Of a stretch of 64,000 nucleotides of DNA, positions 55,822 through 64,000 are shown piece after piece (position 1 is the stretch's first letter; each line of letters starts with the position of its first letter). The DNA is taken from NCBI GenBank assembly GCA_017409005.1, contig JAFQTP010000001.1, positions 88,218-152,217 on the forward strand. The letters run 5' to 3'. This stretch comes from Clostridia bacterium. Its GTDB lineage: Bacteria > Bacillota > Clostridia > Christensenellales > UBA1242. The notes under the pieces are model-generated. The model searched no databases, had not been told where the DNA came from, and saw only the letters and a list, made by a program, of their open reading frames with translations. The translations under genes and the position numbers were made by a program.

Positions 55822-56637
55822 TTATCCTTTTAATTTTGCACAAACAATTCTTTCTTTATTGTAATAATCCTTAACTATTCTAATACACTCGAAGTGTTTT
55901 GACAATAGTTTTGCAATGGTTTTAGCCTGCCCAACACCCACTTCAAAATATATTTCGCCAAACTTATTTAAAAACTTTGGTGCTTCCTCAATAATCTTTT
56001 TATAAAAATAATATCCGTCGGCCATGCCATCAAGTGCAAGTTCTGGCTCAAACTTAACTTCAGGTTGTAATGAAATTAAATCTTTGGTTTTAATATATGG
56101 TGGATTTGATACAATAATATCAAATTTGCCCTTAATGTTTAAAAACAAATCCGACTTAACAATTTTAACGTTTAACCCATTTAGTTTTGCGTTTTTTCTG
56201 GCAACCTTTAGTGCCTTTTCGCTAACATCGCTTAGTGTAACTTCGGCTGTAGAATTTGCCTTTATTCCTAGCCCAATGCAGCCACTGCCTGTGCATAAAT
56301 CAAGCACTTGTTTATCATTTGCAACGCTTGCAACCATTTGAGCAAGTTGTTCGGTTTCGTTACGCGGTATTAACACATTTTTATTAACTGTAATTGTGTT
56401 ACCTAAAAACTCAACTTGTTTAATAATGTATTGAAGCGGATAGCGTAAAGCACGCTTTTTGACTAATCTTTTAACCTTGCTATACTCCTCAAAAGTCAAC
56501 TCAGTTTTTAAAATTAGTTGTGTCCTTGTTAAATTAAGTGCATGCAAAAAAAGTTGTGTAACATTGTTATTAACATCTTCTACACCATTTTGTTTTAATA
56601 TATCATTAAACTCTTTTTTTGCATCAATTAACTTCAT
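55822..56637 (-). CDS. prmC: Release factor glutamine methyltransferase
   Basis: The 271-residue protein has a SAM motif VLDLCTGSGCIGLGI near residue 115 and the glutamine-methylase motif IVSNPPYIKT near residue 180. It methylates the GGQ glutamine of release factors. It precedes prfA by four bases and lies after rpmE and its terminator. No own promoter is visible, so transcription may come by read-through from rpmE. Confidence 0.96.
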   Translation of the reverse strand: MKLIDAKKEFNDILKQNGVEDVNNNVTQLFLHALNLTRTQLILKTELTFEEYSKVKRLVKKRALRYPLQYIIKQVEFLGNTITVNKNVLIPRNETEQLAQMVASVANDKQVLDLCTGSGCIGLGIKANSTAEVTLSDVSEKALKVARKNAKLNGLNVKIVKSDLFLNIKGKFDIIVSNPPYIKTKDLISLQPEVKFEPELALDGMADGYYFYKKIIEEAPKFLNKFGEIYFEVGVGQAKTIAKLLSKHFECIRIVKDYYNKERIVCAKLKG

Positions 56638-56657
56638 TATTAACCTTTAAATTAACC

Positions 56658-56689
56658 AAAAAAAATATAGGGGCTGCCTATATTTTTTT
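56658..56689 (-). terminator. Terminator after rpmE
   Basis: AAAAATATAGG pairs with CCTATATTTTT. Since prmC has no clear promoter, some read-through is likely. Confidence 0.8.
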
Positions 56690-56698
56690 GATATCAAA

Positions 56699-56905
56699 TT
56701 AATCCAAGTTGTAACGTTTTTTGAATTTTTCTACTCTACCAGCGGTGTCAACTACTTTAGATTTTCCAGTGTAATATGGATGGCATTTGCTGCAAATATC
56801 AACTTTTACAACATTGCCGTTATAAGTAGATTTAGTTTTGAATTTTTCACCACAAGCACATACAACTTCTACTTCATGATAATTTGGATGTGTGTTTTGT
56901 TTCAT
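56699..56905 (-). CDS. rpmE: 50S ribosomal protein L31, zinc type
   Basis: The 68-residue L31 begins with [19 protein letters not shown] and has the zinc ligands CAC and CSKC with CHPYYTGK. This is the zinc-containing form used in zinc-replete cells. It has a perfect consensus promoter, SD AGAGG and a terminator. Confidence 0.97.
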   Translation of the reverse strand: MKQNTHPNYHEVEVVCACGEKFKTKSTYNGNVVKVDICSKCHPYYTGKSKVVDTAGRVEKFKKRYNLD

Positions 56906-56943
56906 GACTATATACCTCTATATTTTTTAATAATTGCCTTTCT

Positions 56944-56972
56944 ATTATATATTTAAATATAGCCTATGTCAA
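56944..56972 (-). promoter_or_regulatory. Consensus promoter of rpmE
   Basis: TTGACA, 17 bases, TATAAT on the minus strand; both hexamers are exact. Confidence 0.9.
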
Positions 56973-57033
56973 CACAATTTTTTTAATTTTAACTTAAAGT
57001 AAGTAATAATTTAACACATTAAAAATAAAATAA

Positions 57034-58380
57034 TTAATCAAACTTTAAGCCATTTTTTATTATCCAATAAACATCGCCTGCACCAAGCACAATTATAGCA
57101 TTATAATTTAAACTTTCGGCGTGTATAAGTTTTATTAACTCTTCCTTTATTAAAACAACACATTTATTTTTGTTTTTAACCTTTTTAAACATTGACGTTT
57201 CAGTTGCGTTGGGGTCAAACTCCTCCCTTGCTGCATAGGTTTTAAACAAAACCAATTTTTTTACACCTTTAAAACAAGTTGAAAACTCGGTCATTAAAGT
57301 TTTTGTGCGAGAATAAGTATGAGGTTGAAACACACATAAAATATTTTTATAGTGTTGCTTAAACGCCATAATCGAATTTTTAATTTCGGTTGGGTGGTGG
57401 CAATAATCGGCATAAACAATTGTTCCATTAACTTTACCTAATTTTTCGTTACGACGCATAACTCCTTTAAAATTGTAAAGAGCATCGTAAATAATGGTTG
57501 GTTTTATATTAAAATGCCTTGCCACAGCAATTGCAAATAATGCATTTGTTATATTATATTTTCCCATAACGTTAATTTTAAAATTGCCTAAATAAACGCC
57601 ATGTTCAAACACATCAAACCTAAACCCAACTCCACACTTTTTAATGTTTTTTATATTGTATCCATTAACGGAGTTTATCAAAGTTATATTTTTTGTTTGT
57701 ATAGTTTCTATAACATTATTATCATAATTTATAACACATGTTTTAGAATTATTTATAAAATTTACAAACGAGTTTTGTAAGTCTGAAAAACCAGAATAAC
57801 AATCCATGTGGTCGGCTTCTATGTTGGTAACAACAGCCACCTTACTTTTAATGTGCTCGAAACTTTTTTTATATTCGCACGCTTCAGTAATAAAAAACTG
57901 ACTTCCACCAACAACTAAATTTCCACCCAAATTAACAACATCACCGCCAACATGAACTGTTGGGTTTAGGTTGGCTTTAATAAATATTTCAGCAATCATG
58001 GAAGTTGTGGTGGTTTTGCCATGAGTTCCGGCAACAGCAATAACATTTTTATAGTGCTTGCACACCTCACCCAAAAACTTAGAACGTTCCATAATTCTTA
58101 TGCCATGTTGGGTGGCAAATTTAAGTTCAGGATTATCTAATTTAATAGCACCAGTATAAACAACCAAATTTGGTTTAAAATTAATTATGTTAGTTTTATT
58201 GTGCTCATAATACACATTAAATAACTTTTCAAGTTTTATGGTTTCGGGCGTTTTAATAATATCGCTACCAGCAACTTTAATGCCAAGGCTATTACAAAGT
58301 GTTGCAAGTGCGCTCATACTAACGCCACCAACGCCCACAAAAAACACCCTATTTTCAATAATTTTTAAATGTTTATCCAT
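57034..58380 (-). CDS. murC: UDP-N-acetylmuramate-L-alanine ligase
   Basis: The 448-residue Mur ligase adds L-alanine in peptidoglycan synthesis. It has VFFVGVGGVSMSALA at the N-terminus, the ATP loop AVAGTHGKTTTTSMIAE, TNIEADHMDCY and DYCHHPTEIKNSI. I start it at ATG 58380 (MDKHLKI). An upstream frame extension of 26 codons lies in the promoter region and would add an odd hydrophobic stretch. No ribosome site is evident; a TATATT lies five bases before the ATG, so a leaderless start is possible. Divergent from spoVG. Confidence 0.94.
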   Translation of the reverse strand: MDKHLKIIENRVFFVGVGGVSMSALATLCNSLGIKVAGSDIIKTPETIKLEKLFNVYYEHNKTNIINFKPNLVVYTGAIKLDNPELKFATQHGIRIMERSKFLGEVCKHYKNVIAVAGTHGKTTTTSMIAEIFIKANLNPTVHVGGDVVNLGGNLVVGGSQFFITEACEYKKSFEHIKSKVAVVTNIEADHMDCYSGFSDLQNSFVNFINNSKTCVINYDNNVIETIQTKNITLINSVNGYNIKNIKKCGVGFRFDVFEHGVYLGNFKINVMGKYNITNALFAIAVARHFNIKPTIIYDALYNFKGVMRRNEKLGKVNGTIVYADYCHHPTEIKNSIMAFKQHYKNILCVFQPHTYSRTKTLMTEFSTCFKGVKKLVLFKTYAAREEFDPNATETSMFKKVKNKNKCVVLIKEELIKLIHAESLNYNAIIVLGAGDVYWIIKNGLKFD

Positions 58381-58411
58381 AAAATAATATATGAAAACAA
58401 TATAAAAAAAG

Positions 58412-58440
58412 TTGTGCAAAGTTATAATACATGCTAAAAT
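58412..58440 (+). promoter_or_regulatory. Promoter of spoVG
   Basis: TTGTGC, 17 bases, TAAAAT with TGC extension, about 30 bases before the start codon. Confidence 0.65.
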
Positions 58441-58473
58441 TTGAGTAATTACAAACAAGGATGGTACACAAAA

Positions 58474-58746
58474 TTGAAAATTAATGACATTCGTATTCGC
58501 TTAATCCAAAAAGATGATAGCAAACTAAAAGCAGTTGCTTCAATTGTTATTGACGATTGCTTTGTAATTCACGACATCAAAGTTTTAGAAGGCAACCAAG
58601 GTTATTTTGTTGCAATGCCTAGCCGCAAAACTCCAGATGGTCAATATAAAGACGTTGCTCACCCACTAAACACTCCAACTCGTGAAGAATTAAACAAAGC
58701 TGTTTTAGCAGAATTTGAAAAAGCTAAAAACGCTCCTCAAGAATAA
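58474..58746 (+). CDS. spoVG: SpoVG RNA-binding regulator, TTG start
   Basis: The 90-residue protein has the SpoVG fold: KINDIRIRLIQ at the N-terminus, VIDDCFVIHDIKV and GYFVAMPSRKTPDGQYKDVAHP. SpoVG binds RNA and influences sporulation, division and envelope genes. The family start maps to a TTG at 58474, 11 bases after an AAGGATGG ribosome site. A longer frame from 58441 would begin at the transcript start. TTG starts usually lower translation. Confidence 0.88.
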   Translation: MKINDIRIRLIQKDDSKLKAVASIVIDDCFVIHDIKVLEGNQGYFVAMPSRKTPDGQYKDVAHPLNTPTREELNKAVLAEFEKAKNAPQE

Positions 58747-58837
58747 TTTTTAATTTTTTACTAACTTAATAGCACTAAACAACACTAGTTTATAACCCAC
58801 ACATATAATTTGTTATAAACAATATGTTTTAGGCACT

Positions 58838-58869
58838 AAAAGCGGTTTTAAGGTTTTAAACCGCTTTTT
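58838..58869 (+). terminator. Terminator after spoVG
   Basis: AAAAGCGGTTT pairs with AAACCGCTTTT and a T-run follows. The 90 bases between spoVG and this hairpin hold nothing else. Confidence 0.85.
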
Positions 58870-58939
58870 CTTTCAAAATTAAGCTTTATATTATTACTTT
58901 ACTTTTGTCTACAACAAATCTATATGTGCAAACAGCACA

Positions 58940-58971
58940 AAAAAAAGACCAGCATTTTGCTAGTCTTTTTT
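58940..58971 (-). terminator. Terminator after the 1550-residue surface protein
   Basis: AAAAAGAC.AGC pairs with GCT.GTCTTTTT (one mismatch) and a U-run follows on the minus strand. Confidence 0.75.
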
Positions 58972-58982
58972 ATTAGTTTTAA

Positions 58983-61900
58983 TTATTCAGTAACCGCTTC
59001 ATCTAATTCTTGTTCGAAAACAATTACAACATCACCACTAACTGTGAACTTATTATCAATAATTGAACCACCATTAACAGTAAATGTTTTTAGTTTGTAG
59101 CCATCGGTAAGTTCATAAGTGATGGTAAGTTCGTCGCCAGCAACAACTCTGTCGGTTGCAGTTAAGGTTGTTTCGCCTTTTTTAACTGTAACCCCAGCAG
59201 GAATTGTTAAAGCGTAAGTTTGTGTGTATGAAACCGAAATTGTAATATCTTCGTCTGGCATTGTAAATGTGCCATCTTCATTTACAACAACTGAAGCACC
59301 GCTTGGAGTTGTTGAAATTGTAATTGTATCAACAATATAGTTTGTTTCTGGAGTAACTTCAATTTTAACTAGTGTACCCTCTAAAATTGTTCCGGAAATA
59401 ACTTCGTTTGTTTCGTTATAAAGTGTAACATTTTCTGCTTTTGTTGCAGTTCCGTTACGTAAGAAACTAACTTCAATTACAACATCTTTTTCAGGCATTG
59501 TAAATTTGTTATCGGTAAGTGCAACTTCTTGAGGGGTATCTTCAACAGTTTTAACTGTTAGTGTATTTAACACATAACCTTCTTCTGGGGTTGCTACAAC
59601 TGTAAATTCTGCACCTGCAGTAACTCTGGTTCCAGCTGTAACAGCGTCGCCGTTTGCGTTTGTAACAGTAACGCGTTCAGGAATGGTTAATGTGTATGTT
59701 AATTTAAATGTAGCCTCAATAACAACTTTTTTGCTTGGCATAACAAATGTGTTATCGGCGTTAACTGTAACAGCTTTACCATCTGCATCGGTAACCTTTA
59801 ATGTGTTAAGCACATAGTTTTCAGCTGGTGCAACAATAATTTGAACAGTTGTGTTTTCTTTAATGTAAGGAGCACCAACGCTTACTGAACCATTTTGTGT
59901 TTCTTTAACTTCAACATCGTAGTGTGTAAGTTTTTCAGCATATTCAATAACAACATCTGTGTCGCCAACAACATATTTACATTCGTTTTCTTGAGCAACA
60001 TCGTCAATTGTGAATTTAGTTACAGAATATTTTTCGGTTGTTGTGTAAGTAACAATTAACACGTCGCCTTCTGTAACTTCAGCGTTATTAACTAATTCAA
60101 TACCATTTCTTGTAACTTTTACATGGTCTGGAATAATTACTCTTCTAATTCTTGAGAATTTGTTGTTAATTGCATTTTGTAAATCATCTAAAGTTGACCT
60201 TGTTGGTAAGTTTCCAGAATTGTGTTTCCAACCATTTCCAGTTGTAATACCTCTGTTAACTAAGTGATCAGCAATTTTATCTGAACCTTTTAGAGTGCTT
60301 TCTTTGTTTACGCCATTTGGATCGATTAATGCATTGTTTTCGCTATCTTTATCAAAGAATCCAACAATACCATTCCAAACTTTACCAACACCATTTAGGA
60401 ACACGTCGTCTAGAACTGGGTCTTTAGCGCCATCTTTTTCTCTTAAATAAGCATAGTTAAAGCAATAACCAGCTGTTCTTGAAATATCAACGCCAAACAC
60501 TTTGTCTTTTCCAAATGCTGGGTCTTGTAAAATTTCTTTTTCAGTAATTGAGTAATTTGTGCCGTTTCCGTCGAATGAGCAGAATGTGTAGCAAGAAATA
60601 ATAATTCCAACTTGACCAGAATTGTTATTTAAGTTTAAGTCTGCTGCAAATCCGCCTTTAACAGCTCCGCTTTCGCTTCCTTGTAAAGAAGCTTGTGTAT
60701 AAGAATGACTAATAATACCATTGTTAATAACTGCAGCAAGTCCGCCAACTCTAACACCTTTAACAGGCACTCCGCTTGAAACTCCGCAGCCATAAATTGT
60801 GTCTACATCGTCAGCACCTAAAGAATATCCAGGAGCTTCTTGAGTAATTTTTAAATCATAAACGCTTTCAGCACCTTTAGAATAGCTAACATAACCAGCA
60901 ATACCACCAGCATTTTTACCAGTAACATTTCCGCCGCCAACTAAGCAGTTATCAATATCAGATTGTCCTGTAACAGAACCAACAATTCCACCAGCATTGG
61001 TATCTTTATCGGTTGGGGCATAAACTTCAACTTGTGATAAACCGCTTGAAATTATTCCGCTGTTATCACCAACAAGTCCACCAGCATTTCCTTTTAAGCC
61101 ATCAATTGTTGCAGATGTGCTAATTTCAGAACCAACAGCCATAGCACTAATAATTGATCCACTGTTATAACCAGCAATTCCACCAACATTAACTAAGCCA
61201 TTACTTCCTGTTGCAAGAACGGTTGTTCCGTCTAAAACTTTAACGGTTGTAATTGTGTTTATGTTTTTACCAGCAATACCACCAGCACTTCCGCCAGATG
61301 GTGTGCTTAATGTAATTTGAACAGCATTAATTGATTCGTCGGTTAATGCTTGAAGTGAAACTGAGCAGTTATCAATTGAACCATAGTTATCACCAGCAAT
61401 TCCACCTACGCTTAAGGTTGCCCTTAAAGTTCCACCAATAATGTGGCAATTTTCAATTGAACCACCAATGGTTGTTGTTCCAGCACCTGTTGCTGAAGAT
61501 GTGAAACCGTTTGTTGCAGCAATTCCGCCAACAACTGTTCCGTTTGCAAATAGTGGATTTACTAAAGTAATGTTTTCAACTGCCGAGCCACTACCCATAA
61601 CACCAAACAAACCAGCATATGAAAGTTGTTCTTCTTTTTCAATTTCAGTTAAATCACGAGACTCTGATGTTTTAATGTTTGTAATTTTATAATAGTGTTT
61701 AATATTGTTTTCGTCGTAGTAAGCACCCGATTTTAAACTTCCGGTAAATGGATTTTTAATTGTTCCAATTGGGGTCCAAATATCACTATCGGCAAAAGTT
61801 AAATCGTTTGCAAGCATGTAGTGGCCATCTAATTTCATGTTTTGTAATTCTGCAATAGTTTTAATTGTTGTTCCATCAGTAATTGTGAATAAATCGTCAG

Positions 61901-63635
61901 AAACTTCAATATTAGCAAAATTTAAAATTGGATAACCATTATTTAAATCGTTATCAAAACTCCAAATTGTATCGAATTTCCAAGAAACAACTCTTGAAAC
62001 ACTTGTGTAAACGCCTGTGTTTTGTTGTTGAACAAGTTCGTTTTCAACGTGTGATTTAAATGTTGTTTTCTTTTTTAACTCGTCTGAAGTTTTGCCTTGA
62101 ATAACATAGGCTGTATCTTCATAATCGGTGTCGGTGCCATCAAATTGATATCTGCCACAACCAACAAAGTTTGTTGTAATAATTTCAGAAGAATTTGTAT
62201 CTGGATCTACAACCGATGTGTTAGCTTCAACATAGTTTAATGAATCTGCCAAATAGTAGTTACCAATAACTTTATTAACAAAACCAGCATCGTCTGAACC
62301 AGTTCCTTCGTTAATGTCTAGGTCTAAAGGAGCTTTATCTTGGTTAAAACCAACAATTCCACCAACTTTTGCTGTGTCTGGAATGGTATTAACCTTTCTA
62401 AGTCTCATAACAGAATAAGTATCTTTAATGTGTGCCCCAACATAATCATATTGGTAAGCATTGCTAGATTGTGTAAATGTTTTATATGTGTTATAACCAA
62501 CAATTCCACCATAGTAGGTTGTGTTATCGTTTAAGTAAACATCGCCAGTAGCATAAGAATAAATTACAATTCCACCATGGTTTATTCCTGTTAGTCCACC
62601 AACAATATCTGATGCACCTGCAATTGTGCCTTCGGTGTAGTTAGCAACAATGCCTAAGTTAACATTTGCTGCAACTCTATCAATTCTTGCTGTGTATCTT
62701 ACATATTCGTTTGTTTCTTGTCCGCCTTCGTCTACGCCAGTGTAAGAATATTCAGTAGAATTATTTGAACCAACAACACCACCAACTGTAGAAACGTTTG
62801 TAGCACTGATGTTTCCAGAAATAATTTCAACACGTTCAATTGTTCCTTCGTTAACACCTGCAACAACACCAACATTTCCTAAAACAGCATTGTGTGTGTA
62901 ACTTCCTTCTAAGTTAAAGTTGTTAATTTTTAAATTGCAAACACGGCCACCTTGACCAATTTTGCTAAATAAACCAGCATTAATATAATCTGCATAACCA
63001 GTAACTTCTGCTTCAAAGTTTTCTAGTTTATTAACCTCATTAACATATTCAGCTTTATTTACATTGATGTTGCTAATTGTGTAACCATTACCATCAAAGT
63101 TTCCGGTAAAGCCATCGGCCGAACTAACACCAATAGGAATCCAATAACCTGTTCCAGTGTAACCTTCAGCAAGGTTAATGTTGTTAATTAGTTTATAGCA
63201 CTTATCTAGTTCGTATTTATATTTTTGTCCGTCTTTTTGAACTGCACCAATTTCTCTAAGGTCTTGTGCACTACGAATATAATAAGGGCTTGTAATGCTA
63301 CCATCACCAACATAAACTTGACAAGATAAGTTACGGAATTTTTCGTTAGATGTTCTGAAAGTGATTGTTGCAATACCACCAGAATTTGCAGTAAGCAAAC
63401 CAGTTTCTTTATCGTATGACGCAATGCTTTCGTCGCTAGAAATTACTTCATAGTCAGAAAACGACTTTTTGTTTTCATACAAAATTTCTAAGTCGTCAAT
63501 ACTTTCGCCATCACGCATGTAGATGTTTGAAGTAGATATTGAGATTGTTTCGTTGTCGCGAACCAAGTAGAACACTGTAAAGCCAACGCTTACAGCTACA
63601 AGGATAACAACTAAATAAATTAAAAACTTCTTCAT
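58983..63635 (-). CDS. Surface protein with GLUG-like and InlB-B-like repeats
   Basis: The 1550-residue protein has a single N-terminal membrane helix (LIYLVVILVAVSVGFTVFYL). A BIG2-like domain follows (residues about 30-108). Next is a long beta-helix region of GLUG-type repeats with many copies of GGIAGYN, GGIVGYN and GGLVGDN (about residues 110-930). Five InlB-B-like repeats make up the C-terminus. There is no LPXTG motif or C-terminal helix, so it stays attached by its N-terminal helix or is released after cleavage. SD AAGGGAG/AAGGA precedes the ATG. It is expressed from a perfect consensus promoter. Adhesion is inferred from the repeats. Confidence 0.88.
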   Translation of the reverse strand: MKKFLIYLVVILVAVSVGFTVFYLVRDNETISISTSNIYMRDGESIDDLEILYENKKSFSDYEVISSDESIASYDKETGLLTANSGGIATITFRTSNEKFRNLSCQVYVGDGSITSPYYIRSAQDLREIGAVQKDGQKYKYELDKCYKLINNINLAEGYTGTGYWIPIGVSSADGFTGNFDGNGYTISNINVNKAEYVNEVNKLENFEAEVTGYADYINAGLFSKIGQGGRVCNLKINNFNLEGSYTHNAVLGNVGVVAGVNEGTIERVEIISGNISATNVSTVGGVVGSNNSTEYSYTGVDEGGQETNEYVRYTARIDRVAANVNLGIVANYTEGTIAGASDIVGGLTGINHGGIVIYSYATGDVYLNDNTTYYGGIVGYNTYKTFTQSSNAYQYDYVGAHIKDTYSVMRLRKVNTIPDTAKVGGIVGFNQDKAPLDLDINEGTGSDDAGFVNKVIGNYYLADSLNYVEANTSVVDPDTNSSEIITTNFVGCGRYQFDGTDTDYEDTAYVIQGKTSDELKKKTTFKSHVENELVQQQNTGVYTSVSRVVSWKFDTIWSFDNDLNNGYPILNFANIEVSDDLFTITDGTTIKTIAELQNMKLDGHYMLANDLTFADSDIWTPIGTIKNPFTGSLKSGAYYDENNIKHYYKITNIKTSESRDLTEIEKEEQLSYAGLFGVMGSGSAVENITLVNPLFANGTVVGGIAATNGFTSSATGAGTTTIGGSIENCHIIGGTLRATLSVGGIAGDNYGSIDNCSVSLQALTDESINAVQITLSTPSGGSAGGIAGKNINTITTVKVLDGTTVLATGSNGLVNVGGIAGYNSGSIISAMAVGSEISTSATIDGLKGNAGGLVGDNSGIISSGLSQVEVYAPTDKDTNAGGIVGSVTGQSDIDNCLVGGGNVTGKNAGGIAGYVSYSKGAESVYDLKITQEAPGYSLGADDVDTIYGCGVSSGVPVKGVRVGGLAAVINNGIISHSYTQASLQGSESGAVKGGFAADLNLNNNSGQVGIIISCYTFCSFDGNGTNYSITEKEILQDPAFGKDKVFGVDISRTAGYCFNYAYLREKDGAKDPVLDDVFLNGVGKVWNGIVGFFDKDSENNALIDPNGVNKESTLKGSDKIADHLVNRGITTGNGWKHNSGNLPTRSTLDDLQNAINNKFSRIRRVIIPDHVKVTRNGIELVNNAEVTEGDVLIVTYTTTEKYSVTKFTIDDVAQENECKYVVGDTDVVIEYAEKLTHYDVEVKETQNGSVSVGAPYIKENTTVQIIVAPAENYVLNTLKVTDADGKAVTVNADNTFVMPSKKVVIEATFKLTYTLTIPERVTVTNANGDAVTAGTRVTAGAEFTVVATPEEGYVLNTLTVKTVEDTPQEVALTDNKFTMPEKDVVIEVSFLRNGTATKAENVTLYNETNEVISGTILEGTLVKIEVTPETNYIVDTITISTTPSGASVVVNEDGTFTMPDEDITISVSYTQTYALTIPAGVTVKKGETTLTATDRVVAGDELTITYELTDGYKLKTFTVNGGSIIDNKFTVSGDVVIVFEQELDEAVTE
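58995..60150 (-). repeat. Five tandem InlB-B-like repeats in the surface protein
   Basis: The last about 385 residues split into five blocks of about 75 residues. Each has pieces like LTIP..VTV, GDELTITYE or TVQIIVAP, NYVLNTLKV and FTMP..DVVIEV. The blocks are diverged, not identical at DNA level. Confidence 0.75.
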
Positions 63636-63694
63636 ATTCCTTATCTCCCTTTTATTTTGGGTAAATCAATGCACGTAATAATTATTATACAAGA

Positions 63695-63723
63695 ATTATA
63701 GCAGTTTTTCGCAATTTTGTCAA
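63695..63723 (-). promoter_or_regulatory. Consensus promoter of the surface-protein gene
   Basis: TTGACA, 17 bases, TATAAT with TGC extension on the minus strand. All elements are exact. Confidence 0.92.
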
Positions 63724-63837
63724 TATTAGCCTAATTTGACAAAGTTCAACAAAAAACACCATATTTCTATTATATATTTAGTATATAACAAATAAACAAC
63801 AATATCAATAGCAGTAAATAAAAATCTTCGCAAAAAA

Positions 63838-63867
63838 GGAAAAAAAAGAAGAACCTTGCGGTTCTTC
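63838..63867 (-). terminator. Terminator of the rRNA operon
   Basis: GAAGAACC pairs with GGTTCTTC around a four-base loop and is followed by seven or more U on the minus strand, ten bases after the 5S end. Confidence 0.9.
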
Positions 63868-63877
63868 AATAATGGAA

Positions 63878-63996
63878 AGCTGGCAGCTACCTATATTTCC
63901 AGTTCGTTACCAAACTAGTATTCTTGGCGTTAGAGGTCTTCACTTCTGTGTTCGGAATGGGAACAGGTGTTTCCCCTCTGCTATTGCCACCAGCAA
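63878..63996 (-). rRNA. rrf: 5S ribosomal RNA
   Basis: Read on the minus strand, the sequence has GCTGGTGGC at its 5' end pairing with GCTGCCAGC at its 3' end. It also has the universal core CCCATTCCGAACACAGAAG and the usual size of about 118 bases. A 23S gene should lie beyond the right edge of the window; the exact ends are accurate to two or three bases. Confidence 0.95.
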
Positions 63997-64000
63997 TGGT

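Noticed and set aside
1-64000. UGA read as tryptophan
   Set aside because: All recognised genes are intact under the standard code and use TGG for conserved Trp, so reassignment is not supported; only the absence of UGA stops is notable.
1-64000. CRISPR arrays, insertion sequences and tRNA genes
   Set aside because: I found no regularly spaced repeats, no transposase, and no tRNA cloverleaf in any intergenic region.

Overview
The window is 64 kb of AT-rich chromosome from a Gram-positive, endospore-forming bacterium of the Clostridia type. The lineage call rests on the sporulation and germination genes spo0A, spoIIR, sipL, spmA, spmB, sleB, ypeB and spoVG, on the Bacillus-like operon orders, and on strong Shine-Dalgarno sites plus TG-extended -10 promoters. 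I cannot name a genus; an uncultured gut-type clostridium is a guess. The genetic code is standard (Trp is TGG), yet all 45 complete genes stop with TAA (42) or TAG (3) and none with TGA.

Region 1 to 19.7 kb is the accessory part. It holds a compact type IV secretion system: a VirB4-like ATPase with a fused two-helix N-terminus, a VirB6-like polytopic protein, a VirB2-like small membrane protein and a VirD4/TraG coupling ATPase. On one side lies an open-ended helical protein of at least 896 residues. On the other lies a 2642-residue extracellular protein anchored by a membrane helix at each end. No relaxase, integrase, VirB8 or cell-wall hydrolase is visible, so a fixed protein-secretion or contact machine is as plausible as a conjugative element. 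The left edge of the locus is cut off.

19.8 to 30.4 kb is a sporulation and germination block on the minus strand: a degenerate Rho paralogue, ypeB, sleB, spoIIR, sipL, veg, a zinc-ribbon protein with an acidic tail, and spo0A. The spo0A upstream region has two perfect 0A-box cores shared with a divergent gene of unknown function, followed by a lipoprotein gene.

30.4 to 41.6 kb carries two housekeeping operons like those of Bacillus: metG-tatD-ksgA and holB-ricT-methyltransferase-rsmI. Between them lie the plus-strand spmA-spmB pair and a HAD nucleotidase-like gene. An MFS transporter and greA follow.

41.9 to 58.7 kb contains two small plus-strand genes, the PHP-whiA-dnaE-pfk operon, murB, uvrC, an ArsR regulator, a cysteine-rich mini-protein, the trmH-type methyltransferase with trpS, rpmE-prmC-prfA, murC and spoVG. 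Three gene heads (the HAD gene, holB and uvrC) look leaderless, with the -10 element six or seven bases from the ATG.

58.9 to 64 kb has a 1550-residue surface protein with GLUG-like and InlB-B-like repeats behind a consensus promoter, and the 5S rRNA end of an rRNA operon entering from the right edge.
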